Part shown: positions 35,456-48,016 of the stretch, piece after piece
Numbering within the stretch: position 1 is the stretch's first letter
How the letters are laid out: each line of letters opens with the position of its first letter
Source: Epiperipatus broadwayi
Taxonomy: Eukaryota > Onychophora > Udeonychophora > Euonychophora > Peripatidae
DNA length: 64,000 nucleotides
NCBI GenBank assembly: GCA_028023455.1
Contig: JAQFVV010000232.1
Span: 62,001 to 126,000, forward strand
Direction: 5' to 3'
Position numbers and translations under genes: made by a program
The notes under the pieces: model-generated
Database searches by the model: none
Seen by the model: only the letters and a program-made list of their open reading frames with translations
Told to the model about the DNA's origin: nothing

Positions 35456-36001
35456 TATTTTCAACACTTTATAATAGTTCTGTAATAGATTTTATGCAAT
35501 AAAGAAGTTTATAATTCACTTAAAATCAGGATTTCCCCATTTTATATACACACATTAAATTTTTACAAGATTATAATGTAAATCTGTTCAAACTTTATAG
35601 ATGCCTATATTATGCATGTTGTTGTTTTTGCATTTTAAATCACATTCTATTTTTGCTTTTTTAAAAAAGAGTACATAATCAATTAATCATTTAGTGTCCA
35701 CAAGTTTATTTTTAAAAGGTGAGTAATAGTGGTGGGCACAATTAAATTTGACAATTAAAATTTGATTTTTAATTGTAATTAACAATTTAAAAATTACATA
35801 ATGTGATCTGAAATTAATATGATGTGAAACAATGAAATTTGATTTTTAAACAAAATTGAAAATTAAAAAATTAAAGACAAAAATAAGAATTTAATTTTTA
35901 ATTGTTTTAATTAAATTTTGTCCAACAGTAGTGAGTCAATGTCTTTTTATTATTGTAAGTCTAAGTTCTTATTTTTATTTTAAACTTTTAGTTTACTCTA
36001 A

Positions 36002-36210
36002 TGGAGAGGAAAAAACACCCAAGAAAATGAATTTCTTTGGAAACAAAAATTTCAATTTTAAATCGCTTAGTGAAATCGGTAGGATCAACAGTGATTGGAA
36101 AACATTTTAGTTTGGGTGATACCATGCACAATAAGAGCAATTAAAAAAATGAACTTGGCACTAGTTGTATTTCTTCTTGTGACAAATCTGATGGCTTATT
36201 AGTTTACAAA
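36002..36210 (+). pseudogene. Tigger/CENP-B-type transposase N-terminus
   Basis: The + frame reads MERKKHPRK, a stop, then ISLETKISILNRLVKSVG and VIGKHFSLGDTM. After a frameshift it continues TIRAIKKMN. This matches the N-terminal helix-turn-helix DNA-binding domain of pogo/Tigger transposases and the related CENP-B and jerky proteins (basic start, S-L-E-x-K, later T-I-R-x-I-K). The DDE catalytic domain is absent. One stop and one frameshift inactivate it. Confidence 0.7.
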
Positions 36211-37069
36211 CAAACTTACATATCATCAAATAGCGATAATGATCAAAATACTGTATATGTATGAAGAAATGAAAAATACTGTAAATTATGCATAAAAATA
36301 TATTGTTTTGAACAAAATTAAATACTGTAGTTAATAAAAAAAGTTTGTCTTGTATCAATTTTTTTCAAATTTGAAATTTTTTATTAGTCATATTTTATTT
36401 CCTAATTTTTTTATACGAATTTTAAAGTAATTTTACATTGTTGTTTTGCTTTTATGCGATTTTTGAAAATTACAGTACCTATCCCCATTTTTCAAGGTAA
36501 GTTAAGTATTTTTGTGCGATTTCTTTTGTGTGTGTTTTCTGAGGAACCTATCTACCGCATAAAACGAGACCCAGGTATATTTCAATCCAACTTTATAAGG
36601 TGTTTATTAATAAGCAGCATAACTAAACTCTTTTTACAATCATGATCAATGTTTGCTTTTCAAAAAGCACAGAAAAGAGAACCTTATCATGATTAATCAT
36701 AATTGGAATTAGAAAAATTAAAACAAAATTAAAAAAAAAAATTACTCTTTTTAGTAATATAAATTTGTTTTATAAAGTAGATTTAATTAAAAATTTTATT
36801 GCAAAGTTGATAATTTTTATAAAACTGTTTTTTTTTTTCATTTTTCTTCTTCCTAAAGTTAATTTTACAATTAACAAATTATTTTTTTTGTTTTTATATA
36901 GAAATAATTGTTTGAGATAAAATGTGAAGAAACTCACAAATCACAGCACTTGAACAAAACTTAGCTCTTTATTAGTAAAACTAAGGATTTAGAATTTAAA
37001 ATGCTAACAATTAATACCACTGTATTTGATGTTCATATTTTATACTTATAGCTAGCTATGAATGGTTGC

Positions 37070-38350
37070 AGCGTACATTCAATCATTGCCGAGTGATTAA
37101 CCATTCATCTAGGATTTATAAAATTCACTATAAGATCCTCCCTAGATTTTGTTTAATTTATCAACATACACCAGATAAAAGAGAATTAGAAATTGATATC
37201 ATTAGACATTACAAAGTTATATAGATCAACATCATGGGCAATTGATTGATATTATACAAATACTGCTGCTAGAAACTGAATACAACTCTCAAAAATGAGA
37301 CTTTATAATCATCATTCTAAATTGGATTGATAACATTATGGCACTGTTTAACAACAAATATTACATCATGGAAAAAGCATGGCTGATGGGTTTTTTGATA
37401 AGTGGAATCATATGCAGTTTAACACTGTCTATTTCCAAATATTTACATAAAGATCCCAATATTATTTATAAATGGTATGTTGATGACATGTTAATATGTG
37501 ATCATGCTGTATGCAGTATAAAACTAGACAAAGAATTAGAGCAAAAACTGCACCTCAATGGAAAATTGAATAAGAAAACATCTATAGAGGTCTGAAATTT
37601 TTAGATTTATATCTTCAATGAAACAAAAAACTTATTAAATTTTAAAATGATCATTAAGCCACTTGAAATTTGAGGCACAATTCCCCCTCATTCTTTCAAA
37701 CCTGTGACACAAACTTGTTGGGATAAAAAGTTTTTTAAATAGAAACCTTAAACTCTATAAATATGAAACAGATTGGAAAAGTAACAGATACCTATATAAA
37801 TGTTTTATGCAGAATAGGCTACAGCAGAAATACTTCAATAAAAATGGTTAAGAAATTCTATAATAAAATAAAACAATCACAACAACCCCATAGATAATAA
37901 ACCATCAATAAGAATACCATATGTATAAAAGGTTTGACATAAAAAAGATATGTCCTACTGGATATAATATAGGTTGTAGAATTTCTTCTAACTTGAACAG
38001 ATTACTAAATAACACCAAAGATAAAATATCTCAAGATCAAACACTTCAGATAATATATAAAACTGAGTGCAGCAATGCCATTTGCAAATCTGTATATTAT
38101 GAGGAATTTAAGGCAATTATAGCCACTGGAGTCTCCCAACATGAATATTTGTATAAGTGTGTTAAAAATAACAATATAAATCCATTTTGTGGGAGAACAA
38201 GCAAAAATCTGGCCATATTTTTGATCCAATAAATGTTAAAATTGTTTGCATGGAGAAGATAGAAAAATGTAAAGTGAAATCGGCATGGTTTATCGCTAAC
38301 AACAACCAGTCCATTAATAGAAAAGGAAATAGCATCCAACTCTACTGAAT
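37070..38350 (+). mobile_element. Penelope-like element remnant (RT plus GIY-YIG)
   Basis: Frame 37338-37595 has MALFNNKYYIMEKAWLMGF, then LSGIICSLTLS and YKWYVDDMLI, which are the Penelope RT palm motifs including the catalytic YVDD. After frameshifts come LKFLDLYIFNETKN and IGYSRNT..KMVKKFYNKI. Frame 37921-38232 has LLNNTKDKISQDQTLQIIYK and a CX4C-like stretch, where the GIY-YIG endonuclease begins. The end (WFIANNNQSINR, about 38285-38320) is the typical C-terminus. The Y-I-G itself is mutated. It is 5'-truncated and dead. Confidence 0.8.
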
Positions 38351-41300
38351 TGAATCTTTAAATTACTAATTTAAATTAATTAGCATTGTGCATTTAAATG
38401 CTACAGCATATCCAAGTATCTGTGAGTTCTATAAATCTGCCTTCACCAGCCAAAAACATTCTTAGCTACAATTAACAAAATAACATGGAATAAACCTTTC
38501 TTAGCTAATGTTTGAAATGTTTAAATAAACTAATTACAAATAAGATAACAAAAAAAAATAACGAATAATAAAAATTTATCAGTAAGGCAATCTTTAAAAT
38601 AATACAACTTTTTAAATAAAAATAATTTCTACATATAAAATAACGACTATACATAATGGAGCCACAAACTATGCTATAATTTGTTCCAAGTCCTCTCATG
38701 TTCAATGTATATAGTAAATAATAGCTCATTTTCTTGATAAACAGTGATTAGAATAGAATACATATTTATAGTTGTAATATAAATCGAGATTTTAAAAATA
38801 ATAATATAAATTGAAGAGATACATTAACATATTTTTGCTCAGTATGTGTTCACTCGTGCATTCACTGAAGCAATAAGAATTATAAAGAAAAACTAACTAC
38901 AGTATTTTTATTTTCAAAATAAAGTAAATTGCAAAATGTTTATTTTTTTGTAGTTATTAAATACTATATGCATTTTTTTTCAATAACTTTTTTCTTATAA
39001 AAACATAATAGTTGTCTTATTATTAAGAAAGTAGAATCTTTCTAATTGTTTTGACATTTTAAAAATGTTTTCTACTTTTTATATGTTCTAAAATTTTGTA
39101 ATACTTTTAGCATTATACTCTGAAAATATTTTACTATGCAAAATATAGCACATAAAATTTGGAAAGGATAATCAAAGAAGAATAAAATGTATGTGTTTTC
39201 AACATAAATTGAAGAAATTGTATTAATATATTTAATTGCATATGCTCAGAGAAGGAAAAATGGCTACTGAATATCTTAAAATTTGCAAATTTTAATTGGT
39301 TTTCTGTTTATTTATATTTTTGTTTGTTTAATTACATTTTTTTTTGGTTACCATATAATTGAAATCATGTAGTTACATGCAGCATAATTTGCAATTCTAC
39401 TGTACAATGAAAAATTAACAATAATTATCTAAATTAAAATTTATCAAAATACTTATTCATTTATTATTAACATTCATAAAAAAAGCGCATGTACATTAGC
39501 TTGAAATGCTGATCTTTAGTTTATTACAATTTATATACATCACACTATACAAATAAATATATCATTTACAAAATACTTATTATTTATTAATTAAATTGTA
39601 TATTACATGCTTAAAATTTAATCACATTATTCTGTACAATAAGACAATTATTTAATCTAAAATCATCATTTAATTGAAAAGAATAATTATAGTATTTCTA
39701 TGCATAAGAATAATAAATAATTTTAATAAAGATACTTTCATGGTATTTACAATCTCATCAAATTTTAAGACTTTTTTTAATTTTTTGAGTCTAGTTGAAT
39801 ATTTTGTCTAATCAGAAACAATTCTTAAAACAAATGATTTATTAAATAATAATGATAGAAAACTAACAATAATATCACATGAAAACAGAAAATGGTTTGG
39901 AAAGCACCATAAGATCTAATGTCCATTCGTTACTCAAACCTAGTAAAAATTTCTAAATATTGTGAAGAGAGTTACTATTGGGACAATACACTGATTAATT
40001 GCTCAGTAAGTGGTGAATTAATTAAACACCAGAAGTGACAACTTAAATTTAGAATTGTGAACCTTTAATTATCAAGTGCTTTGTTAATACAACTATAACA
40101 ACAACTTTAACAATTAATATTAGCTTTCACTAGATTCACATCTCAATCTTGAAAAATATCTGATAAATCTACATTCTCTTACACAGCAAAAAGATCTATG
40201 AAATATATTTATACTTTTTTTTAATTAATTACATTCTCATTATAAATATTATTGTTTTTACATTTAACTTCATTTTTCGTTTGTTTTGTAGATGTTTGTT
40301 TTTTTAAAAGTAGTATGAAGAACAACAACATAATATAATTAGAAGGCAATATTACATTTTGATCAATTTTCTAAATTTAGAATGTCCAATATTCTTTTAC
40401 ACTATTTTTCCCCCAGTATATCTGTTATTGACAAATTTCTTATCTAGTATTTTGTGCTGTGTTACCTGCTTGATATGTATTAATCTTTAATCATTTATAC
40501 AAAAATAATCTACTTTGTTGTTTTTTTTATATTTAAATTGTGTGTATTTATTTTAAATATTATTTGTGATATGCAACAGTCAAATTGGGGATTTCACTTT
40601 TGAATTTTTACTTAGTGTTTTTAGATGTGTAACTTATTAATTTTTTTTAAATGGTCTTATTTTTATATTTTTAATTCAAGAATGTTATAAGATGAATTGT
40701 TAAATCAGTTTACGCTGTAGCATTTTTCAAGGTTGTGAGATATATATATATTGTATCCTACCCCAGGGAAGGCCACCCACTAAGTCCTAACTCAGCCAAA
40801 TTAATACATATAATTCTAGCAATATACATCTATCTATTTATACATAAAAGCCTAGTAATACATATCTATTTATTTCTTATCTACTATATTACATTAGTCT
40901 TAATAAATTGTTTATAGTAAAACATTACTAATCACGAGACATACTATTTAAATCATCCAGTAAGGTGTACTTTTTTTTTAACATTAAGAATATATCAAAA
41001 AGTATATCTTCAATGCCATAGGAATATCACTATACACTACTTCCCTAAAATATTAATGATACTCCCATGACTCACCTTAAAAAAATAAATTATATTTATT
41101 ACTAAAATCTCTTAAATTAAATTTAACTATAATACTATATTATATTCATTTATGAAATCAAATAATTATACCTCTCTTTTATTAACATTTTATAATTTAA
41201 TTAATATCTCAGGTAATTATTATTACTTCTTAAAATAAATAACTAAATAAATTAAAACTAAATGTAATGAGGGATTTTGTGGATATCTATCTATATAAAA

Positions 41301-44300
41301 ATAATAATAATCAAGAAACAAATATAGTAACTAATTCTTCCCTTTTAAAATCATTAACTAATTTACTTATAAACTAGACTAAAAGTAAGTTAAAATTATG
41401 AACTAATAATGATCACTTTATTATCATAAATAAATTTAAAATAATTTCTTATTACTATTGCAATCTAATCATTTTATTTTTAATGTGGCATTCTAGATAT
41501 CAGTTTTTACTATAATCGTTGGGTCAAATAAAGAAAAATTTGCATTACTTAATTTTTAGATTCAATATAAAATATCTTTAATAATCACAATATGTTTATT
41601 ATTCATTATTTCATTTAGATTATGTGAAATAATGCCTAAATATATTTAATTATTACAATGCATGTGTGGCTAAGATGATGCATAATGATTTGGAAATAAC
41701 AAGAAAAGAAAGTGAAGACTTTGTTAATTATAAAACAACATTAATACTTTATTAAAATATTAATACAAAATTTGAAGAAAAATAATACAATATTATATTT
41801 ATTAAAAAAAATATGTATAAGAGAAGTAAATAATTTGCACTTTGCTTATTTACAACTGTAAGATAGTATCTTTTACACTGAACTTTGTGGATATTAAGAT
41901 ATTCCTTAATAGTTCCTTACTAAAACATATCAATAACATAGATAACTTATACATTATCATATTTTACATCTTCAAAAATATGTTCTTCTATCATCATTAC
42001 TTTCCTTTTAATATTCTATAATAGGATAACCTAATTATACCTCTATAACTTGTTATATGTTCTGTTTATTCTTAATTATAAAATAAACATAATTATTCAA
42101 ATTTTAATTGTGATATAGTATGATATTATATTGCTTATAATAATATAAATTATCAGGTTTTATTTTCATCATCATATCTCTTAAAACTCCAACATTCATT
42201 CCATACTTTGATCTCTAAAAATTTGATATAAAAAATTATTATTTATGCATTTTTAATATTTTATTTGATCTATATTTAACTCTTCTTGCATTAAGTAAAT
42301 GATGTCATCACTTGAGAGTCTAGCTATTATTTTTTGTTCAGCTATACAATTCTGTAATATGATGTAGATATCAGTGTGATTTTAGTGATTATAAGTGAGG
42401 GATGGACATCTTATAAAACTATAAAAAACAATGATATCATGGGTACATAACTTAAGGCCACTTTTTGTGTCTAGATCCTGGCTTCTCTTTTAAGCTCTTA
42501 CAGTTTTGTGAAAATGCTACTGTCCATGGATCACAAACATAGTGACTTAATTTAATTGTATTATAATTAATATTAAATGCATATCCTTATCAGTACAGGA
42601 TTTCCTAATAAACTACTTTCCTGAACCATTACTTCTCTATCAAACACTATACAAATTCTTCAACATCATAGGTCAATACTATACATTGTTTCTTAAAATA
42701 ATATCCAAACTTTTTAACATTTCATACCTTGGACACCAAGAAGATTAAAATAAACAAGTGGCTTATGATATATAACTTATCATAAGTATACTAGGTTTGT
42801 TACTTTTAACTTATTCAGAGATCAATTATATATACATTTTACAATCGTATTCATATTATAATAACTACATTCACCCTTTATAATTTATCTTTACATGAAT
42901 ATAAACATAATAAATGTTATACATATTTATTTTATCTGAATGTTGGTTTGAATACTAAACAATAGTAAATTAAAATTACCTTAATAGTAATATTATTATG
43001 ATTATTATTGACATCCCCGCTGACATAACTTTTTGACATTATAGAATCAAAAAAAAAACAAGAAAAATTTTAACTTTTTTTTTTTTAATACCAAAAAATT
43101 CTAAAATATTTAAATCTTAAAACTGATAAATTATTAATAATTTAATATTAACTTATAAGACTATATCATATGTTACAATAATAAAACAAAAAGTTTTATT
43201 CCATTCTTTGAACTGACTAGCCTATTTTCGAAAGGGAATCACTAGTTTCTATGATGACCAGTTTACTTGAACAGAGAGAGATTTTTTTCTCCTTCGCTCT
43301 GTACTTTTTCACTGTTCTTTGCAGCATGAACGAAAAACATGAAAGAAATCAAAGAGAAATGTTAATTATCAATAACAATAAAATGTTCTTGTAATAAAAG
43401 TTTATTCTTCTTATATCATTGACAAAAACAAATTCCTTCACATTAATAAATAGGTATTTATTATTTAATAAGACATTTATTATTTTTAAAATATTTCCTT
43501 TCTTTCAGTATTTTAATATCCACTATAGAATTATGCTATTCTAAATTCTCTTCCAAATTATTTTCATTTAACATGTTAATAATCTCAATAATATTTGCTA
43601 GTAGACTTATAAAGTTTTGTAGTTTTCAAAATCATTCGCATTTAGCATATTGACAATTTTAATAATACTTGCTAGTAAAATTATAAAGTTTTTGAATTCT
43701 CTTCAAAATCATTTGCATTTAATAATTTTAATAATACTTGCTATTGAAATTATAAAGCTCTAGAGTTTTCCCGAATAGTCCATATTCATTATGTTAAAAC
43801 AGTCACTAATTATTATTTAAATGGAATGATAGTAGATACATTTTTACTAAAAGTTAATCAGTACTATATTTTCCATTTTAAAATTATTATCACTCTACTA
43901 AAGTCACTTATAAATTTAAAACAGAAATGTTAATAGCTTTTCTGAATAAAAGTAATTATTTTATCACTGCTAATTATTAAAGTTAATAAAAAATGTTTTC
44001 TATCATTCAGCATACAAAAATGAATAAATCTAAATTCTTTACATATTCTTTGCATTGTTCTGTAGGCAAAATAGTTTAATATTCTGCAAAGCTTTTTAAC
44101 CAAATACATTTTTATCTTCTGAAATATGCTATTCCCTTCAGTTGCCACAAGTTTCTAGTTGGCTCTTGTAGTATACCAATGGAGATAACATTTTTCTATT
44201 CCATAGTTGAATTAATACATAAACTTTTTAAGATACTTTCCATGGTTTTACAAGTTATTACTACTACTATTTAAAGTCAAACTAATAAATTTTATAATAA

Positions 44301-46805
44301 ATTTAGACTTAGATTTTAAAAAACAAAAGGAATACAGTTCTATTACTCTGAAAATATCTTGATTTCACCCCTCTTCTCATCTGCTCACCTATATTTATAG
44401 GAAACATTTACCAATACCTGATTGGTTAATTAATTTCAGAAACTTGTTAAAATTTACATATCACCCAATTATTTTTGTCTAGTCTTTTAAAATGATTTTA
44501 TAATGAAGATTATTAAGTAATATATTTTTATTAAATTTTATTTTAATACAACATTTAAATGAATCTTTAAATAAAATACTTTATATTTCAACTTAAATGT
44601 TAATACATAAAAATTTATCATTTAGATTACTATAATAATTAATTGTAGACACTTTTATAAAATTGATACAATTAAATAAAATATATTTGATTTATATGAG
44701 TAATAAATCAAGTTAAGAACAAGGAAGTAAAATTTAATTAATTCTTACATGAATGTATGTGCACACCTATCAACACATTTGATTTTTCATTTATTTTATC
44801 ATTTATAATTAAATAATTTAAGTCAATAAATAAATAAATAGCATTTTCTTAATTTGACTTAATAATTACAAAAATATTAACTTTAATCATCATGACTACC
44901 TATTTAACACTATGTTGTGTAATTTTAATTATTGTTCACTTTGATCTTAAAATAAATAGTATTTTATATTTCAATTTTATAACTTAATAAATTATATTAT
45001 TTCAAAGTAATATTACCTTAAGTTTAATACTACAGAAACTGTATTTTAATATAAATTAATTAATAAGTTATTAGCTATTATATAAATTTTTTATGAAAAT
45101 TGACTATTATTTACAACCATATAGTAATGTAGCAAAATAAAAAGGCTACAATATATAATATTAAAAGTTTTAAATTTATCAAAGCATAATTCAATACTCA
45201 TTGTATTTTTATGTAAGAAAATTTTTCCAAATATTAGATGAGAACTTTTAGATCAATTGGTAATAGTTTGTATTATTGAATCCAATCTATTAATATATAA
45301 TTATTAAATGTGTATGCATAGTTTTGTATTTTGAAAGATAAATATTTTTACATGAAAATCAGAATATATTGAGGTTGGGATTAATGGTACTTTGATTATG
45401 TCATTAATCAAATATTAATAAAACTGTATTAACCTTTTTATGCTTATCTATGTTTTATAGTTTGTTAAAAATTAACAGTTACATGGAATTTTGCTATAAC
45501 TTCACTATTTTTTCAATCATTGTTGCAAGTAATAAAGGAAATGTATTGAACTAATATCTATTATTTTTTTATAAATCCATTTAATGTTTAATTTTTGAAA
45601 ATAGTATGTCAAATTAGTAGTTTTTATTAACACACATTGACAACACTTAGAATTTTTTCCCAAAGATTTATAATAAAAAATAACAATTCAGAATGAATTT
45701 AGAATATGATATTTTTGGTTCATATATAAAAAAAAAAGCAGTATTCTGAATTACATTTTTAATATGATTGTAAATTTTATTTTAAAATAATAACTTTTGC
45801 ATTATGTATTATTAAATAGAACTCTAGACTATTTAGAAACATCATAATTATTGTTTATATAACCTTGAAAAATAGACCATGTAATTCAAATTATTTTTGA
45901 GTTAGTATTAATAGTCTAAAGAAATTTTTTTTTTATCATTTATTCCCATTGCTTTTTGACATAAATTTACTAATATATAAGTAAAATATATTTTTATATA
46001 GCTTTTTATGTCTTTACAGAAGCATTAAAAGTTACTGAATAAACATTAAAAGTTGGATGTCTTTATTGCTTCATTCTTTTGTATCTGGGCTTGAATATGA
46101 AATTAAAACCATATCTTTTTTTTCCATTAATTCTCTTTTAAACTTTTTTTTTAAATGTTCCAAAGATAAAAATAATGTTTTTAATTTTGAAGTCAAATAG
46201 ATTACATAACATCTTAGAGATAGCCAAGTGCACATTTGTTTATCATTATTGGTTAGCTAGTTACTTGAGATCTGAGATTACGTGAGAATTTGTTAATTAC
46301 AAAAAATGTTGGTTTTATCTGTAATTGAATCTCACATCATGAGCATGGGGTGATAAATAAGTGAACTGTTTATATAGTTTTTATTAAATATAAATGACTA
46401 AAAATAGTCATGATTAATTTTTTGAGAGATTATGTGATTCTGAAATATTTAGCTTTTAATACGCTATTTTTTACTATATACAGAGTTTATATTTATTTAT
46501 TATTAAATCAAATATAATTTGTTAAATATAAAGCTTGATGTTACCAGCATATAGTAATCATAAATTCTTGACTACATATCTTAATTATGGTGAGTAATTG
46601 CTAATTAGTGATGTATTAAAAAAAGTGCTTTCAGATTCCTTGAATTATTATAGTAAATTAAGATTGATGGAGTGTTTCAAGAGAATTTTGTATTTCTTGC
46701 TTTATTTGGTAAATTATATTAATTTTAGGTAAATAATACATTTGATATTTTATAAATATGAATCATTGTTAAATACTACTTTTTATTTGTTTTTTATTAT
46801 TGCAG
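38351..46805. other. 8.4-kb AT-rich desert
   Basis: No coding frame, RNA gene or recognisable transposon. Open frames here (38505 minus, 40735 plus, 43930 minus) are A/T-codon noise. A weak three-fold repeat of about 70-75 bp (43561-43780, core aataatacttgctagt) and two distantly similar blocks (around 41000 and 42660) are the only internal structure. A slightly GC-richer patch lies at 43200-43360. Confidence 0.45.
43561..43780. repeat. Diverged ~72-bp repeat, three units
   Basis: The pattern catttaacat...taataatatttgctagt...ttataaag recurs at about 43565, 43637 and 43711 with many differences. It is old and of no clear function. Confidence 0.6.
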
Positions 46806-46839
46806 ATAACTTATAGAAAAGATTTATATGCTGCAGAAG
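46806..46839 (+). CDS. Candidate small host-gene exon
   Basis: Preceded by a T-rich tract and tattgcag, followed by a donor (GAAG|GTATG). The frame in phase 0 is ITYRKDLYAAE plus one base. An alternative donor at 46852 (AAAG|GTAGTT) would extend it to ...AAEGMIK, with the same end phase. It joins in phase with the candidate exon at 4514-4618 (...SDLWK|ITYRK...). Exons this short are easily mimicked by chance. The protein is not recognised. Confidence 0.3.
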
Positions 46840-46851
46840 GTATGATTAAAG

Positions 46852-48016
46852 GTAGTTTTCAGTTTCATAAAACTTTTTAGTAAAATAAGCAAATTTAGAA
46901 TGTCTATATAATATTTAACTTTGAGTAATTTTTGTTAGTGAATTTTTGTAATTCTGTTATATTAATTATCACAATATTAATCTTTATATTTTTATTTCTT
47001 GAGTTTTTAATTCACTGCAGTAGTATTTAGTTTATTTTCAAGTAGTATAATTTTGTAATAGGAATTTTTTTCTTAATTTATAGCACATTTTCTAATTTCT
47101 AGTTATGTTCTCAACATTTCTCCACCAAATTTTCTTATCACATCCATCCATCTCATATGCAGTCTTTTTTCTAGGTCTCTTGCAATTTCATGGAATCAGT
47201 TCAGGATTTCAATCATCTACCAATGGGGGGGGGGGGGTATAAACATATCCATTCCTATTTTTTTTTAGTCTCACAATGCTTTCTATCAATTGTTTCTTAT
47301 TTATGTAATTCATTTTTGATCTTTCTTTGTTAATTTTCATATATATATAGTTCATTATATGACTTAAAATTGTGGGGTTTTTTTTGGTTTTTTTTATATT
47401 AAGTTTCTAGATCTTAGATCCTTAAAAAAAATAATGATAGAATATTTTAAATCTTTCTCTTTAAGAAAAAAAGGCGTATTTCTTTTCACACTTGGTTTAA
47501 TTGTGTGTGTTATTTTATCCATTATGTTTCTGTATATATTAATAATTTAACCAATGCATATGTAATTAATAAAAAGTTTTAGAACACAATCAGACTTCAA
47601 AAGCAAAATCCGACATTAAAAGATTGCTGAACTGATTAAGATTTTTAATATAGGACATGAGATTATAGCTATCATGTCCTAAAAATTGCATTAAAAAAGA
47701 GCATTTAATAATCAATATGAACATTTGACAATATTTTATCCTGAATCATAATTTTTTGAAACCATGATTCATTATGTCTACATTTTTTGCATTTACATTA
47801 TATTGTGTTAAACTTCCATGTAATTCTCTTAAACACTCTAAGTTTTAATAAATTACTTTTGCAATGTTAATAATACTTTAAGCTAGTATTTATAATACCA
47901 TTTAAGAAGTTATCGTGTTTTTACAACTTCTTCATCAATACTACTATCAATCTAATTTTTTTGGAATTGATTACAATACTAGATTAAAACTCACTTAGTA
48001 GTGATGAATTTGAAAT
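46852..48016. other. AT-rich stretch
   Basis: A G-run of about 13 occurs near 47226. A weak third exon possibility at 47583 is discussed under rejected items. Nothing else is seen. Confidence 0.35.

Larger units (their letters stand above)
35218..36579 (+). mobile_element. Tigger/pogo-like DNA transposon, degenerate, TA target
   Basis: Terminal inverted repeats read CACCCGGGTCTCATTTCATG at 35220 and, on the complement of the right end, TACCTGGGTCTCGTTTTATG (ending at 36577). TA flanks both sides. Family C copy 1 shows the empty site: ...TTATTTCAATCC becomes ...TTA[element]TATTTCAATCC, as expected for TA duplication by the Tc1/mariner superfamily. An N-terminal transposase remnant (36002) agrees with this. 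At about 1.36 kb it is far shorter than a full Tigger, so it is internally deleted. Confidence 0.8.
31976..37065. repeat. Family C repeat, copy 2, split by two insertions
   Basis: Copy 2 aligns to 25140-26895 in three blocks: 31976-32476, 34536-35219 and 36578-37065, together about 1.67 kb. The interruptions are a ~2.06-kb segment and a ~1.36-kb Tigger-like transposon. The right end abuts a Penelope-like element. Order and orientation are kept, so the insertions came after the copy existed. Confidence 0.7.

Noticed and set aside
38005-38339. Minus frames of 74 and 80 codons
   Set aside because: They lie opposite the Penelope-like GIY-YIG region read on the plus strand.
47583-47640. Terminal exon following 46839 in phase (EHNQTSKAKSDIKRLLN then stop)
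   Set aside because: The acceptor has no pyrimidine tract and the peptide is low-complexity; too weak to call, though the phase fits.
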